Translations under genes and position numbers: made by a program
Notes under the pieces: model-generated
Databases searched by the model: none
The model's input: only the letters and a program-made list of their open reading frames with translations
What the model was told of the DNA's origin: nothing
Assembly (NCBI RefSeq): GCF_005938215.1
Contig: NZ_VCPD01000004.1
Span: forward strand, 434,001-498,000
DNA from: Ruegeria sediminis
GTDB lineage: Bacteria; Pseudomonadota; Alphaproteobacteria; Rhodobacterales; Rhodobacteraceae
DNA length: 64,000 bases
Direction of reading: 5' to 3'
Shown here: piece by piece, positions 8,231-19,753 of the stretch
Layout of the letters: each line of letters starts with the position of its first letter
Position numbering within the stretch: the first letter of the stretch is position 1

Positions 8231-9453
8231 GAGCGGTAATCCGCGTTGATCTCGATGTATCCGTGGGTCAGATCGCAGGTCCAGACGGTGGCCCTGCCCT
8301 CGCCCAGCCCCAGATCGACGGCGATAACCAGGTCCTGGCGCTTCATGTAGGCGGCGGCGTCCGCTTCGCTGTAGCTTGGGCTGACCCAGCCCTTTTCCGC
8401 CACAAGTATGTCGCCGAACGAGATGCTCAGCCTGTCCCGGTCGGCCGCGGCGCCGGATTTGCCGATCGCCATCACCACCCGGCCCCAGTTCGGATCCTCG
8501 CCCGCAATGGCGGTCTTGATCAGCGGCGAATTGGCGATGGCGAGCCCGTGCGCCTTTGCGTCGGCATCCGAAGCCGCGCCGGTCACGCGGATTTCGACGA
8601 ATTTCGTGGCGCCCTCGCCGTCTTTCACCACCTGTTGCGCCAGATCCAGCATCACCGCCTCAAGCGCCTCGGCAAAGGCGGCGTTCCCGGTCGCATCCAC
8701 CCCTGACGCCCCGGTCGCGCCCATCAGCAGCGTATCCGATGTCGAAGTGTCGCTGTCGACCGTGATGCAGTTGAAGGTACGGTCGGTGAGCTCGCCCAGC
8801 AACTGCTGCAGCGCGCCCTGCTCGACCCGGGCGTCGGTGAAGATGTAGACCAGCATCGTCGCCATGTCCGGCGCGATCATGCCGGATCCCTTGGCGATCC
8901 CCGAAATGGAAACCGTCTTGCCGCCGATCTCGACCCGGGCGCTGGCGCCCTTGGGGAAGGTGTCAGTGGTCATGATGGCCTGCGCCGCCTCTTTCAGCGC
9001 ATCCGCCTTCAGGGCGGCATTCAGGTCGTCCAGCTTGGCCACGATGCGTTCATGCGGCAGCGGCTCGCCGATCACCCCGGTGGACGACGTGAAAACCCGT
9101 TCGACCGGCACGCCGGTCGCGGCCGAAACGGCCCTGGTCACCTTGGCCACCGAAGTCTGGCCATGATGCCCGGTAAAGGCGTTGGCGTTGCCCGAGTTCA
9201 CCAGGATCGCCGCCGCACCGTCGCTGGGTCCGCCGATCTTGGCCTGGCAATCCAGCACCGGCGCCGAGCGGGTGGCCGATCGCGTGAACACGCCGGCCAC
9301 CGATGTGCCCGGGTCCATCACGGCCAGCATCACATCCGTCCGGCCCTGATAGCGCACACCCGCCGCCACGGTGGCGAAGCGCACGCCGTCGATCACGGGC
9401 AGATCGGGAAAGCCGGCCGGAGCCAGCGGAGACACCTTGGTAATCTTAGCCAT
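8227..9453 (-). CDS. argJ: Bifunctional glutamate N-acetyltransferase / ornithine acetyltransferase
   Basis: 408 residues, full length for ArgJ. The enzyme transfers acetyl from N-acetylornithine to glutamate in arginine synthesis and, in bifunctional forms, also uses acetyl-CoA. The KGSGMIAPDMATML segment contains the Ala-Thr self-cleavage site, with Thr becoming the N-terminal nucleophile of the beta chain. CITVDSDTSTSDT and the C-terminal CDLTHGYIEINADYRS are typical. It lies between the parvulin gene (6 nt upstream) and mutT (4-nt overlap). argG at 50984 is another arginine gene but is not linked. Confidence 0.96.
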   Translation of the reverse strand: MAKITKVSPLAPAGFPDLPVIDGVRFATVAAGVRYQGRTDVMLAVMDPGTSVAGVFTRSATRSAPVLDCQAKIGGPSDGAAAILVNSGNANAFTGHHGQTSVAKVTRAVSAATGVPVERVFTSSTGVIGEPLPHERIVAKLDDLNAALKADALKEAAQAIMTTDTFPKGASARVEIGGKTVSISGIAKGSGMIAPDMATMLVYIFTDARVEQGALQQLLGELTDRTFNCITVDSDTSTSDTLLMGATGASGVDATGNAAFAEALEAVMLDLAQQVVKDGEGATKFVEIRVTGAASDADAKAHGLAIANSPLIKTAIAGEDPNWGRVVMAIGKSGAAADRDRLSISFGDILVAEKGWVSPSYSEADAAAYMKRQDLVIAVDLGLGEGRATVWTCDLTHGYIEINADYRS

Positions 9454-9459
9454 CCGGCC

Positions 9460-10311
9460 TCACTCCTGAACCAGATCCAGCTGCCGCAGTACTTCGGGGC
9501 CGACCCCTTCCAGTTCCGGGCGCTCGATCTCGCCTGCCTTGGTCAGCTCGTCCACGCGCGCCTGGATGGCCTCTTGCTGGAGTTGCTGGGCAAGTTCGCC
9601 GCGCACCTGCTCCAGCTCGGGGGCCGTGGCCTTGCGCTTGTCGTTCAGGATCACCACGTGCCAACCGAACTGGGTTTGAACCGGTTCCGAGATCTGCCCT
9701 TTTTCAAGCGCCACGACCGCCTGTTCGAATTCGGGCACCATCGCGCCCAAGCCGAACCAGCCCAGCTCGCCGCCGTTCGGGCCGGACGGGCCGGTGGATT
9801 TCTCCTTGGCGGTTTCGGCGAAATCGGCGCCGCCGTCCAGATCGGCCTTGATCGCCTTGGCTTCCTCTTCGGTCTCGACCAGGATGTGCGACGCATTGTA
9901 TTCGTCGCCGCCGAAACCGTCCGCGTATTTCTCGTCATAGGCGGCCTGCAGCGCCTCTTCGGTCAGGGCCTCGCGCAGGATGGCTTCGATCGTCTCCGCC
10001 GCCAGCAACGACCGCGACTCGTTCTCCAGCGCCAGCGCCACATGTTTCGGCATCTCGCCGCCCTGAACCTGTTTCAGCAGGCTCTGCTGGATGAGCTGGT
10101 CCAGAATGGCGTCATAAAGAACCTTGTCTTCGATCTCCTGATATTGCGGCGGCAGGGAGGCGCGGGCGATGATCATGTGACCCAAAGTGATCTCGTCCCC
10201 GTTCACGCGGGCCACCACCGTGTCGGCGTCGGCGTTGGTCTCGGCGGCCAGCGGCAGGGCCATCCCGATGGCAAGCGCCAGCGATGGCAGAAAAGTGAAG
10301 CCTTTGGGCAT
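9460..10311 (-). CDS. Periplasmic parvulin-type peptidyl-prolyl isomerase
   Basis: 283 residues with a Sec signal peptide (MPKGFTFLPSLALAIGMALPLAA, cleavage after about residue 23). A helical chaperone-like N-domain is followed by a PpiC parvulin domain at about 137-230, with ASHILVETEEEA, GGELGWFGLGAMVPEF and TQFGWHVVILND. This resembles PrsA or the PpiD/SurA group of folding factors acting on exported proteins. It is divergent from secA, so an export motor and a periplasmic folding factor share the 175-nt intergenic region. The specific client proteins are unknown. Confidence 0.92.
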   Translation of the reverse strand: MPKGFTFLPSLALAIGMALPLAAETNADADTVVARVNGDEITLGHMIIARASLPPQYQEIEDKVLYDAILDQLIQQSLLKQVQGGEMPKHVALALENESRSLLAAETIEAILREALTEEALQAAYDEKYADGFGGDEYNASHILVETEEEAKAIKADLDGGADFAETAKEKSTGPSGPNGGELGWFGLGAMVPEFEQAVVALEKGQISEPVQTQFGWHVVILNDKRKATAPELEQVRGELAQQLQQEAIQARVDELTKAGEIERPELEGVGPEVLRQLDLVQE

Positions 10312-10349
10312 TGATTCATCCTATTCTCAGGCCGCGACCGGGCGCGGCG

Positions 10350-10378
10350 TTGACACTCTATGGCCTGCCGCTTACATC
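10350..10378 (+). promoter_or_regulatory. Sigma-70-type promoter for secA
   Basis: TTGACA at 10350-10355 is a perfect -35 hexamer. It is followed by a 17-nt spacer and TACATC at 10373-10378, which matches the -10 consensus at three positions including the first T and A. The predicted transcript starts about 100 nt before the secA ATG, leaving a long leader with no clear structure noticed. Confidence 0.6.
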
Positions 10379-10486
10379 GCTTGAAGCCTTGGACAGGACC
10401 GCCTTTCACCCCCCGTATCTATGGGTTGTGCGCTGGGCGGGCAAGCCTGTCGGAACCTCGACACGAACTGATCCGCTGGAGTGAAC

Positions 10487-13192
<2,706 letters not shown>

Positions 13193-13224
13193 TCAACCAA
13201 AAGGCGAGTGACACAATGACTCCC

Positions 13225-13253
13225 AAAGGCGGCCACATATTGGCCGCCTTTTT
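13225..13253 (+). terminator. Rho-independent terminator of secA
   Basis: A perfect 11-bp stem, AAAGGCGGCCA / TGGCCGCCTTT, closes a 5-nt loop (CATAT) and runs into a T-tract. It lies 33 nt past the secA stop. Confidence 0.9.
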
Positions 13254-13294
13254 CTCGGATCGTCACAATTCCTCCTGCGACTGGGGTGGGTGTG

Positions 13295-14239
13295 ATGATG
13301 AACTTTGGAAATATTCTGACGATAGGCGGCACGCTCGGCTGCGCATTGGGCATTGGCTATCTGATGCAGAACGGCGCCTCGGGTCCCGCATCCCTGGATT
13401 CCGCTTCGGTAGATGTGGCATCGGCGTCCCTGGAAGTCACGGACGTGGAAGTGACCGTTCTGACCGATCTGCGGGATATCACCCTGACGTCGTCATTGGC
13501 GCCGGAACCCGAACAGAAAGGCGCAATCGACGTCAGCAAGCGTATTCCCCCGCAACTGCCCGGTCCTGCCGACCGCGCCAATTGCCGGGTCTCCGCCACC
13601 GCAACCGCGGCGCCGATGGCCAGCGCCGATCTTTCGGTCAGCGCGCCATGCCACAAGAACCAGCGGGTGACGGTGCATCACAGCGGCCTGGCCTTCACCG
13701 AGACCACGGACCCGGAAGGCCGTCTCGACATCACGATCCCGGCTCTCACTGAAAGCGCGGTGTTCGTCGTGGCCCTTGACGACGGCAACGGCGCGGTCGC
13801 CGCGACCCGCGTTCAGGACCTTGGCGCCTATGACCGCATCGCGCTTCAATGGGCCGGGGATGCCGGGTTCCAGATCCACGCGCTCGAGTTCGGCGCCAGC
13901 TACGGCGAGGACGGCCATGTCTGGGCCGATGCGGGGGCCAGCGGCATGGGCCGGGTCACGCATCTGGGCCGGAACGATGTTCCGGCATCGCAGGTGGCCG
14001 AGGTCTATTCCTTTCCGTCGGACAAGGCCCGCAAGTCGGGCAGCGTGGCATTGACGCTCGAAGCGGAAGTGACGGCCAGCAACTGCGGCCGGGACATCAG
14101 CGCGCAATCGCTGGAACTGCGCGGGAACTCCGCCTTGCGGCTGCGCGATCTGACCCTGGCCATGCCGGATTGCGGCGAGACGGGCGAATTTCTGGTGTTG
14201 AATAATCTCGTCCAAGACCTGAAGATCGCCGCAAAATAG
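13295..14239 (+). CDS. N-terminally anchored or secreted protein of unknown function
   Basis: 314 residues if the start is ATG 13295, preceded by GGGG and GGTGGG; ATG 13298 and GTG 13286 are alternatives. An N-terminal hydrophobic segment (NILTIGGTLGCALGIGYLM) looks like a signal anchor. The rest is a Ser/Ala/Thr-rich, beta-type region with four cysteines (near residues 94, 117, 266 and 290) that could form disulfides in the periplasm. Nothing identifies an enzyme. It lies between secA and the PstS-like/OmpA fusion gene (25 nt downstream), so the two may be cotranscribed. Genes in this position in roseobacters are often just labelled translocase or hypothetical, which carries no functional information. 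Confidence 0.75.
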   Translation: MMNFGNILTIGGTLGCALGIGYLMQNGASGPASLDSASVDVASASLEVTDVEVTVLTDLRDITLTSSLAPEPEQKGAIDVSKRIPPQLPGPADRANCRVSATATAAPMASADLSVSAPCHKNQRVTVHHSGLAFTETTDPEGRLDITIPALTESAVFVVALDDGNGAVAATRVQDLGAYDRIALQWAGDAGFQIHALEFGASYGEDGHVWADAGASGMGRVTHLGRNDVPASQVAEVYSFPSDKARKSGSVALTLEAEVTASNCGRDISAQSLELRGNSALRLRDLTLAMPDCGETGEFLVLNNLVQDLKIAAK

Positions 14240-14263
14240 AACGCAGGCAATTTCGGGTTCCCC

Positions 14264-15823
14264 ATGACTTGGCTCCGTGCGGCCGCTTGCGCCGCGCTCA
14301 CTCTGTTCGTCTCGGCGTCATGGGCGCTCGCACAGGATACCACGCTGACGTCGCGCGACGGCAAGGTCGAGGTTTCCGGTTTTCTGCTGGGCTTTGACGG
14401 CGAGTTCTACCGAATCCGGACGCAATTCGGAGAATTGACCGTGGATGCCTCGGGCGTGAGCTGCGACGGGCCGGGCTGCCCCAGCCTCACCGACCACGTT
14501 GCCGAGATCAGGCTGTCCGGCTCCTCCACCATGGCCGAGGTGCTTTTGCCCGCCCTGATCGAAGCCTTCGCGCAGCAACGGGGAATGCATGTCCGGCGCG
14601 AGGCATTGACCGGCACCCGCACCGTTTTCAGCCTGCACCAGCCACGGCGCGCGCTGCCGCTGGCGCGGTTCACCATCCACGCCTCCGACACCGATCAAGG
14701 CTTTGCCGATCTGCTGTCGCATGATGCGGATGTGGTGATGGCCATGCGCGAGATCCGCACGCCCGAGCGGTCCGACGCCTTTGACGCCGGGATGGGCGAT
14801 CTGGCCGAGGCCAACCGCAGCCGTGTCCTGGCGCTGGATGCCATCGTGCCCGTGGTCGCGCAGGAAAACCCGATCCAGGGCATTTCCGCCGCCGATCTCG
14901 CCCGCGTCTTTGCCGGCGAAATCGCCAACTGGTCCGAACTGCAGGGGCCGGACGCGCCGATCGCCTTGCATCTGCCCGCCGCCGGCGCCGGTCTGTCGCA
15001 GGCGGTCGAGGATCGCCTGCTGGAACCCGCCGGCAAGTCATTGGCCGCGACCGTGACCCGCCACGCGCGCAGCAGCCAGGTTGCCCGGGCGGTCGCGGCG
15101 GATCCCTTCGCCATCGGCCTCGCGAGCTTTGCCGAAACCGGGGTCGCGCGGGCGCTCGCCCTGACCGGCCCATGCGGCTTTGCGCTTTCGGCCTCTCGCT
15201 GGACGATCAAGACCGAGGATTATCCCCTGACCTCGCCCATGTTCCTGTATCTGCCGGCGCGCCGCCTGCCCAAGATCGCACGCGACTTTCTTGCTTTCAC
15301 CCGAAGCGCCGAGGCTCAAAGCGTGATCCGGGGCGCCGGATTCGTGGATCAATCGCCCGAAACCATCCGTCTGGGCGTTCAGGGCGACCGGCTGGCCAAC
15401 GCCATCGCCGCCGCCGGCGAAGAGGTCGATCTGACCGAAATGCAGCGGTTGGTGAACACGCTGGCGCCGATGGCGCGCCTCACCACCTCGTTCCGGTTCG
15501 AAACCGGCTCCTCCCGGCCGGATGCGCAGTCGCGCTCAAACATCCTGCAGCTTGCCGAGGCGCTGGAAACCGGAGTGTACGACGCCCGAAAGCTGTATTT
15601 CGTCGGCTTCAGCGACGGCGAGGGCCAGGCCGACGGCAACGCGCGAATTGCCCAGCGGCGGGCCGAGGCCGTGCGCGACGCGGTGCTGGCGGCGGTCGAG
15701 ACCGCCCTGCCCGAAAGCGTCGAAATCGGTGTCGAAGCCTTTGGCGAGGCGCTTCCGATGGCCTGCGACGACAGCGACTGGGGCCGGCAGGTGAACCGCC
15801 GGGTCGAGGTCTGGGTCCGCTGA
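14264..15823 (+). CDS. Phosphate-binding (PstS-like) domain fused to an OmpA C-terminal domain
   Basis: 519 residues. A Sec signal peptide (MTWLRAAACAALTLFVSASW, cleaved near ALAQ) is followed by a small SH3-like region with two cysteines. A PstS-type periplasmic binding domain spans about 80-360: IRLSGSSTMAEVLLPALIEA, VPVVAQENPIQGIS and FAGEIANWSEL. The last 120 residues form an OmpA/MotB peptidoglycan-binding domain (TTSFRFETGSSRP, VGFSDGEGQADGN, RRAEAVRDAV, NRRVEVWVR). OmpA domains hold proteins to the cell wall, so this may be a wall-tethered anion sensor or scavenger. No transporter genes for phosphate lie nearby. The ligand is unproven. Confidence 0.85.
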   Translation: MTWLRAAACAALTLFVSASWALAQDTTLTSRDGKVEVSGFLLGFDGEFYRIRTQFGELTVDASGVSCDGPGCPSLTDHVAEIRLSGSSTMAEVLLPALIEAFAQQRGMHVRREALTGTRTVFSLHQPRRALPLARFTIHASDTDQGFADLLSHDADVVMAMREIRTPERSDAFDAGMGDLAEANRSRVLALDAIVPVVAQENPIQGISAADLARVFAGEIANWSELQGPDAPIALHLPAAGAGLSQAVEDRLLEPAGKSLAATVTRHARSSQVARAVAADPFAIGLASFAETGVARALALTGPCGFALSASRWTIKTEDYPLTSPMFLYLPARRLPKIARDFLAFTRSAEAQSVIRGAGFVDQSPETIRLGVQGDRLANAIAAAGEEVDLTEMQRLVNTLAPMARLTTSFRFETGSSRPDAQSRSNILQLAEALETGVYDARKLYFVGFSDGEGQADGNARIAQRRAEAVRDAVLAAVETALPESVEIGVEAFGEALPMACDDSDWGRQVNRRVEVWVR

Positions 15824-15834
15824 CCGCCCATCCG

Positions 15835-16590
15835 TCACAGATACCCCGCCGACCGGAAACTGAGTTCGGCGGATTTCCCGATGATCAGGTGATCGTGCAG
15901 GGTCAAACCCAGCGCGGAACAGGCATCCTGTATGCGGTTGGTCATGTCGATGTCCGACTGCGACGGTGTCGGATCCCCCGAAGGGTGGTTGTGCACCAGG
16001 ATCAGGGCCGAAGCGTTCAGTTCCAGCGCCCGCTTGGCCACCTCGCGCGGATAGACCGGCACGTGATCCACGGTGCCGCGCGCCTGCTCCTCATCCGCGA
16101 TGAGAACGTTCTTGCGGTCCAGGAAAAAGACCCGGAACTGCTCGGTCTCGCGATGCGCCATGGTCGTGTGGCAATAGTCCAGCAGGGCGTCCCAGCTGGA
16201 GATCACCTGCCGCTGCATCACCCGCGCCCGCGCCATTCGGTGCGCGCAGGCCTCGAGGATCTTCAAATCGGTGACGACGGATTCGCCGACGCCCTTGATG
16301 GCCTGCAACCGGTCTGCCGGTGCCGTCAGAACCCGATTGAAGTCCCCGAATTCGTCCATCAGCCGCCGCGCCAGCGGTTTCACGTCCTGCCGGGGGATCG
16401 AGCGGAACAGGACAAGCTCCAGCAGCTCGTAATCCGGCATCGCCGACGCCCCGCCGGACATGAACCGCTCGCGCAGCCGTTTCCGGTGGTCCTGGATGTA
16501 GGACGGCAACCGTCCCGACGGCAGCGGCATGGCCGGCGCTTCGTCGGTGTCGAACAGCATCGGGGCTTCGGCAAAAGCATCCTGGGTCAT
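15835..16590 (-). CDS. radC: RadC family (JAB domain) protein
   Basis: 251 residues, the usual RadC length. An N-terminal helix-hairpin-helix-like region contains LLELVLFRSIPRQDVK and AIKGVGESV. The C-terminal JAB metalloprotease-like domain keeps the zinc motif H-N-H-P-S-G-D-P-T-P-S-Q-S-D near residue 200. RadC was named for a presumed DNA-repair role that was later not supported; the biochemical role is uncertain. It lies 35 nt downstream of the thiX end on the same strand, so it could be read through from the thiamine operon, though there is no functional link. Confidence 0.92.
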   Translation of the reverse strand: MTQDAFAEAPMLFDTDEAPAMPLPSGRLPSYIQDHRKRLRERFMSGGASAMPDYELLELVLFRSIPRQDVKPLARRLMDEFGDFNRVLTAPADRLQAIKGVGESVVTDLKILEACAHRMARARVMQRQVISSWDALLDYCHTTMAHRETEQFRVFFLDRKNVLIADEEQARGTVDHVPVYPREVAKRALELNASALILVHNHPSGDPTPSQSDIDMTNRIQDACSALGLTLHDHLIIGKSAELSFRSAGYL

Positions 16591-16625
16591 GGCCGCAGCC
16601 TCGCCCCGAATCGGTTTCCGGACAG

Positions 16626-17360
16626 TTAACGCCGTTCACCCGCCATCCGCTTCGTCGCCAGCCTTACCGCGAGATGCAGCAGAACCGAGAACACGCCCAG
16701 CGTCAGCATGGCGGCGAACATCAGGTCGGTCTTGGCGCGGCCATTGGCCAGCAGCATCAGGTACCCCAATCCCTTCGATGCACCGACCCACTCGCCGATC
16801 ACCGCGCCGATCGGCGCATAGACGGCGGCCAGGCGCAGGCCCGAGGCCAGCGACGGCAGCGCGGCCGGAACGCGGATGTGCCAGAGGATCGCCCGTTTCT
16901 TCGCCTGCATCGTCTGCGCCAGATCCAGAAAGCCCCGCGGCGTCCGCATCAGCCCGTCGAAGAAGGACGAAGTGACCGGGAAATAGATGATCAGCACCGC
17001 CATGGCGATCTTGGACCACAGCCCGTAGCCCAGCCACAGGGTCAGGATCGGCGCCAGCGCAAAGACCGGCAGCGCCTGCGTGAACACCAGCATCGGCTGC
17101 ACCAGCACCCGCGCGACGCGCGAGGTCGCAAGCTGGATCGCCGTCACGAAACCCAGCATCGACCCCAGCGCAAGGCCGATCAGAACCTCGATCGCGGTGA
17201 TCATCGTGTGCTCGGCGATCACCGCGCGGTTCTGCCACCAGGCTTCGGCCACCGGCACCGGGCCCGGCAGGATGAACCGCGGCAGGCCCGTCAGGGTGAC
17301 CACCGCCTGCCACAGGGCAAGCGCAAAGGCGGTGGCGGCCAGGGCGGGAAGATATCTCAT
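16626..17360 (-). CDS. thiX: ABC transporter permease for thiamine precursor (ThiX-like)
   Basis: 244 residues with about six membrane helices and the binding-protein-dependent permease (BPD) fold of the SsuC/TauC/ThiX group. The EAA-type loop is seen as HIRVPAALPSLASGLRLAAV. It overlaps the ATPase gene by 4 nt and, with thiZ and thiY, forms an importer for a pyrimidine thiamine precursor such as formylaminopyrimidine. The assignment relies on its place in the TPP-riboswitch operon, because the permease sequence alone would only indicate an organic-substrate importer. Confidence 0.88.
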   Translation of the reverse strand: MRYLPALAATAFALALWQAVVTLTGLPRFILPGPVPVAEAWWQNRAVIAEHTMITAIEVLIGLALGSMLGFVTAIQLATSRVARVLVQPMLVFTQALPVFALAPILTLWLGYGLWSKIAMAVLIIYFPVTSSFFDGLMRTPRGFLDLAQTMQAKKRAILWHIRVPAALPSLASGLRLAAVYAPIGAVIGEWVGASKGLGYLMLLANGRAKTDLMFAAMLTLGVFSVLLHLAVRLATKRMAGERR

Positions 17361-18085
17361 GCCGCTTCCTCGCGCAGCAGGCGCAAAAGCGCGCCCTGGG
17401 TCGCCAGTGTTTCAAGGTCGTCCACCCGGCGCGGCGGCTTCTGCGCCGGTGGCGCGCAGTCGGTCAGGCCCATCTGCGTCATCACCACGATGGAATGGCC
17501 GAGGCGCGCCGCCTCGCCCGGATCGTGGGTAACCAGAAGCACCGTGCGGCCTGCCAGCAGTTCCACCGCCAGATCCTGCATGTCGGCCCGCGTGCGCGCG
17601 TCGAGCGCCGAGAACGGCTCGTCCAGCAGGATGATGGGCTTGTCTTCCATCAGGGTCCGCGCCAGGGCCACGCGTTGCCGCTGTCCGCCCGACAGTTCGT
17701 CGGGCTTCTTGTCCGCGTGATCGGCAAGGCGGACCCGTTCCAGCAGCCCGGACAGGCGGGCCTCGTCTGGCCGTTCGCCCCGCAGCCGCGCGCCCAGCGC
17801 GACGTTCTGCGTGACCGTCGCCCAGGGCAGCAGCAGATCGTCCTGCGCCATGTAGCCCACGCGCGGGATCACCTCCGCCCCGTCCGTCGCTGCGATCCGG
17901 CCGTCGAACTCGGCGCCGGTCGCCAAGCCCGCGATCAGGCGCAGCACCGTGGACTTGCCGACGCCGGAACCACCCAGCAGGCAGGTCCATTTTCCCGCCG
18001 CCATGGACAGGGTCAACGGCGCGAAAAGCAGGTCGCCATCGATGGTGGCCCGCCCTTCGAGCGTTATGCCGGGGGCCGGTGTCAC
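17357..18085 (-). CDS. thiZ: ABC transporter ATP-binding protein for thiamine precursor (ThiZ-like)
   Basis: 242-residue ABC ATPase with Walker A GGSGVGKST near residue 37, signature LSGGQRQRVALART, Walker B IILLDEPFSALD and the switch histidine in LLVTHDPGEAARLG. It powers uptake through the ThiX-like permease with the ThiY-like binding protein. It overlaps thiX and tenA by 4 nt each. Identity as a thiamine-precursor transporter rests on operon context. Confidence 0.9.
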   Translation of the reverse strand: MTPAPGITLEGRATIDGDLLFAPLTLSMAAGKWTCLLGGSGVGKSTVLRLIAGLATGAEFDGRIAATDGAEVIPRVGYMAQDDLLLPWATVTQNVALGARLRGERPDEARLSGLLERVRLADHADKKPDELSGGQRQRVALARTLMEDKPIILLDEPFSALDARTRADMQDLAVELLAGRTVLLVTHDPGEAARLGHSIVVMTQMGLTDCAPPAQKPPRRVDDLETLATQGALLRLLREEAA

Positions 18086-18804
18086 GGGGTCAGGCCCATC
18101 TGCCAGAAATTCACCTCAAGCTCCGTGGCGGTCCGGAACGTCCGGCAGAGACGCTCCCATCGTGGTGACGCCACGAAATCCGCCCCAAGCCGCCGTGTCA
18201 GAGCCGAATCCAGCAGGCCGCCCACGGCCCGGCATGCGGCCTGATACTCCTCGCCGGCATAGGTGTTGATCCAGCCGCGATAGGTGTCGGACCCCGATTC
18301 CGCCCCCAGCCTCACGCCGATCTCGCCATAGCCCAGAACGCAGGGCGCAAGCGCGGCCAGCAGATCCAACAGATCGCCGCTATAGCCCGCCTCCAGCACG
18401 AAGCGGGTATAGGCCAGGTTCTCGGCCCGTTCGGGCGTCGCGAACAGGTCCTCCTGCGAGATACCCGCCGCTTCGCAGATGCCGACATGAAGCTGCATTT
18501 CTTCGGCCACCAGCGCGTTGACCGTACCGACCGCCGTCAGCATCTCGGCATGGGTCTCCGATTTCACCACGGCCAGGGCCCAGGCGCGCGAGAAATGGAT
18601 CAGGAACACGTAGTCCTGGCGCAGATAGTGCAGGAACGTTTCGCGCGGCAACGTGCCGTCCTTCAGCCCCTCGACGAAGGCGTGGCGGGTATAGCGCCGC
18701 CACGCGTCGCCCGCGGCGTCGCGCATCAGGGCGAAGCCGCGGCCATAACCCGCCGCCGGGCTGAACGGCCGATCGAAGGCGCCGACATGATCAACCGTGT
18801 TCAT
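18082..18804 (-). CDS. tenA: TenA family aminopyrimidine aminohydrolase (thiaminase II)
   Basis: 240 residues, all-helical TenA fold. Recognisable segments are YLRQDYVFLIHFSRAWALAV, AEEMQLH and AALAPCVLGYGEIG, which contains the conserved active-site cysteine, plus a late TYAGEEYQ glutamate region. TenA of the cysteine class hydrolyses aminopyrimidines from degraded thiamine to give HMP, which ThiD then phosphorylates. Its position inside the ABC transporter genes supports a salvage role. It overlaps thiZ and thiY by 4 nt each. Confidence 0.92.
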   Translation of the reverse strand: MNTVDHVGAFDRPFSPAAGYGRGFALMRDAAGDAWRRYTRHAFVEGLKDGTLPRETFLHYLRQDYVFLIHFSRAWALAVVKSETHAEMLTAVGTVNALVAEEMQLHVGICEAAGISQEDLFATPERAENLAYTRFVLEAGYSGDLLDLLAALAPCVLGYGEIGVRLGAESGSDTYRGWINTYAGEEYQAACRAVGGLLDSALTRRLGADFVASPRWERLCRTFRTATELEVNFWQMGLTP

Positions 18805-19736
18805 TGCGCCGTCACGTCGATTGCGATGGCATCGACAGGGTTGATGCTGTCGATCAGGCCGCTGTCCTTGAGAAAGGCCTCGAACCGGGCATAGCGCCCC
18901 GCGTCGAATGCGGCGGGACGCAGCGCAAAACGCGGCAGGGTATCGACCCAGGCGCGGGCGTTCAGTTCGTCCTGCAATTCGGTCGATGTGGCCGCGAAGA
19001 TCTCCCAGCTTTGGTCCGGGTTGTTGATGATGTACTGGGTCGCCTTCTCGGTGGCAGCAAGGAAACGCGCCACCTTGTCGACATCCATGGTGTCGGGGTT
19101 GGCGACGTAGATCAGCTCGTCATAGGACGGCACGCCCTCTTCCTCGATGTAGAAGCAGCGGCCGGGGACGCCCTCGATGTCCATCTGGTTCAGTTCGAAA
19201 TTGCGGAATGCGCCGATCACCGCATCCACCTGTCCCGACATCAGCGCGGGCGAGAGCGAGAAGTTGACGTTGATCATCTCGATATCGTCGAGGGTGATGC
19301 CGTGCTGGCCCAGCATGGCGGTCAGGATCGCCTCTTCGACGCCGGCAACCGAAAAGCCGATCTTCTTGCCCTTGAGATCCGCCAGCGACTTGATCGGGCC
19401 GTCCTCGAGCACCAGCAGACAGTTCAGCGGCGTGGCGACCAGCGTGCCCACGCGTTTCAGCGGCAGGCCCTCGTGGATCTGCAGGTGCAGCTGCGGCTGG
19501 TAGGACACCGCCAGATCGGCCTGACCGGCAGCCACCAATCGCGGCGGGGCCGAGGGATCGGCGGGCGGCACGATCTCGACCTCAAGCCCCTGTTCGGCGA
19601 AATAGCCGTTCTCCTGCGCCACGATGATCGGGCCGTGGTCGGGGTTGATGAACCAGTCCAGCAGGACGGTCATCTTGTCCTGGGCCATGGCCGGCGCGGC
19701 GGCCAGCATGGCGATGGCGGCGATGATGTTTCTCAT
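18801..19736 (-). CDS. thiY: Periplasmic thiamine-precursor-binding protein (ThiY/NMT1-like)
   Basis: 311 residues with a clean signal peptide (MRNIIAAIAMLAAAPAMAQ). The NMT1/THI5-like solute-binding domain is visible in LLDWFINPDHGPIIVAQENG, VPPADPSAPPRLVAAGQADL and YIEEEGVPSYDELIYVAN. ThiY binds formylaminopyrimidine-type thiamine breakdown products for import by ThiXZ. An upstream in-frame ATG at 19757 overlaps the thiF stop (ATGA) and would extend the signal peptide by seven residues. I prefer 19736 for the conventional signal sequence, but the overlap makes 19757 possible. Confidence 0.92.
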   Translation of the reverse strand: MRNIIAAIAMLAAAPAMAQDKMTVLLDWFINPDHGPIIVAQENGYFAEQGLEVEIVPPADPSAPPRLVAAGQADLAVSYQPQLHLQIHEGLPLKRVGTLVATPLNCLLVLEDGPIKSLADLKGKKIGFSVAGVEEAILTAMLGQHGITLDDIEMINVNFSLSPALMSGQVDAVIGAFRNFELNQMDIEGVPGRCFYIEEEGVPSYDELIYVANPDTMDVDKVARFLAATEKATQYIINNPDQSWEIFAATSTELQDELNARAWVDTLPRFALRPAAFDAGRYARFEAFLKDSGLIDSINPVDAIAIDVTAQ

Positions 19737-19753
19737 GGTGCGCGTTTCCCTTG

